Assembly (NCBI GenBank): GCA_030698645.1 | Contig: JAUYMV010000056.1 | Coordinates: 1-5,678, forward strand | Source of the DNA: Mesorhizobium sp. | GTDB lineage: Bacteria; Pseudomonadota; Alphaproteobacteria; Rhizobiales; Rhizobiaceae | Length of the DNA stretch: 5,678 nucleotides | Direction: 5' to 3' | Shown here: positions 5,547-5,678 of the stretch, piece by piece | Numbering within the stretch: the first letter of the stretch is position 1 | Layout of the letters: each line of letters starts with the position of its first letter | Notes under the pieces: model-generated | Told to the model about the DNA's origin: nothing | Seen by the model: only the letters and a program-made list of their open reading frames with translations | The model's database searches: none | Made by a program: the position numbers and the translations under genes

Positions 5547-5678
5547 ATGGTCATCGGCGAAGACATCATCATCTCACCCGGCGTCGTCATCCATGACGAC
5601 GAACTGGACGAGAGCTTCGTGCGCGCGTCGGGGCCGGGCGGGCAGAACGTCAACAAGGTCGCGACCGCCGTCCAGCTG
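5547..5678 (+). CDS. arfB: ArfB-type peptidyl-tRNA hydrolase (5' part only, cut by window edge)
   Basis: The first 44 codons of a class-I release-factor-like protein (YaeJ/ArfB). Residues 28-38 read SGPGGQNVNKV, containing the catalytic GGQ (31-33) that hydrolyses peptidyl-tRNA on the ribosome. The preceding stretch, with an SPG-V-I-x-x-x-E-L pattern, is that of the short stand-alone family (about 140 residues), without the codon-recognition domains of RF1/RF2. The protein rescues ribosomes stalled on mRNAs lacking a stop codon; its basic C-terminal tail would lie beyond the window. The ATG at 5547 is the natural start for the family, but the ribosome binding site is weak. It begins 24 bp after the T-run of the pckA terminator. 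The remaining doubt is between ArfB and a close GGQ-domain relative. Confidence 0.87.
   Translation, partial: MVIGEDIIISPGVVIHDDELDESFVRASGPGGQNVNKVATAVQL

Overview
The window is GC-rich chromosomal DNA that looks like an alphaproteobacterium of the order Rhizobiales (Hyphomicrobiales). Three things point there: the ChvI/ChvG proteins closely match the rhizobial ExoS/ChvI and Brucella BvrR/BvrS types, HprK is the short alphaproteobacterial form without the N-terminal domain, and the gene order PTS EIIA - hprK - chvG - chvI / pckA is typical of that group. I cannot fix the genus. No mobile elements, CRISPR arrays, tRNAs or rRNAs are visible, so this is core rather than accessory DNA.

Layout. 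On the minus strand, reading right to left, lies a probable operon: chvI (response regulator, 2784-3485), chvG (sensor kinase, 879-2660), hprK (HPr kinase/phosphorylase, 316-882, sharing an ATGA overlap with chvG) and the 5' part of a mannose-family PTS EIIA gene (1-236, cut by the window edge). A 373-bp divergent intergenic region (3486-3858) with an AT-rich core separates chvI from pckA (3859-5469, plus strand, ATP-dependent phosphoenolpyruvate carboxykinase). pckA is followed by a strong intrinsic terminator (5489-5522). Beyond it, the first 44 codons of an ArfB-type ribosome-rescue peptidyl-tRNA hydrolase gene (5547-5678) run off the window.

How the genes fit together. ChvG/ChvI is the envelope and acid-stress two-component system needed for host association in rhizobia, Agrobacterium and Brucella. 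HprK and EIIA are parts of a regulatory PTS without sugar permeases, which senses carbon and nitrogen status through HPr phosphorylation. PckA catalyses the first committed step of gluconeogenesis from C4-dicarboxylates. The block therefore places envelope sensing, PTS signalling and the gluconeogenic switch side by side.

No undescribed protein system is present. The most interesting material is non-coding: (i) the 123-bp chvI-chvG spacer has two mutually exclusive stems competing for one arm, plus a small upstream ORF that ends in an ATGA overlap with the chvG start; (ii) the AT-rich divergent promoter region carries a cluster of AAATCG/CGATTT half-sites; (iii) palindromes lie directly before the ribosome binding sites of pckA and chvI. 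All of these are inferences from sequence patterns alone.
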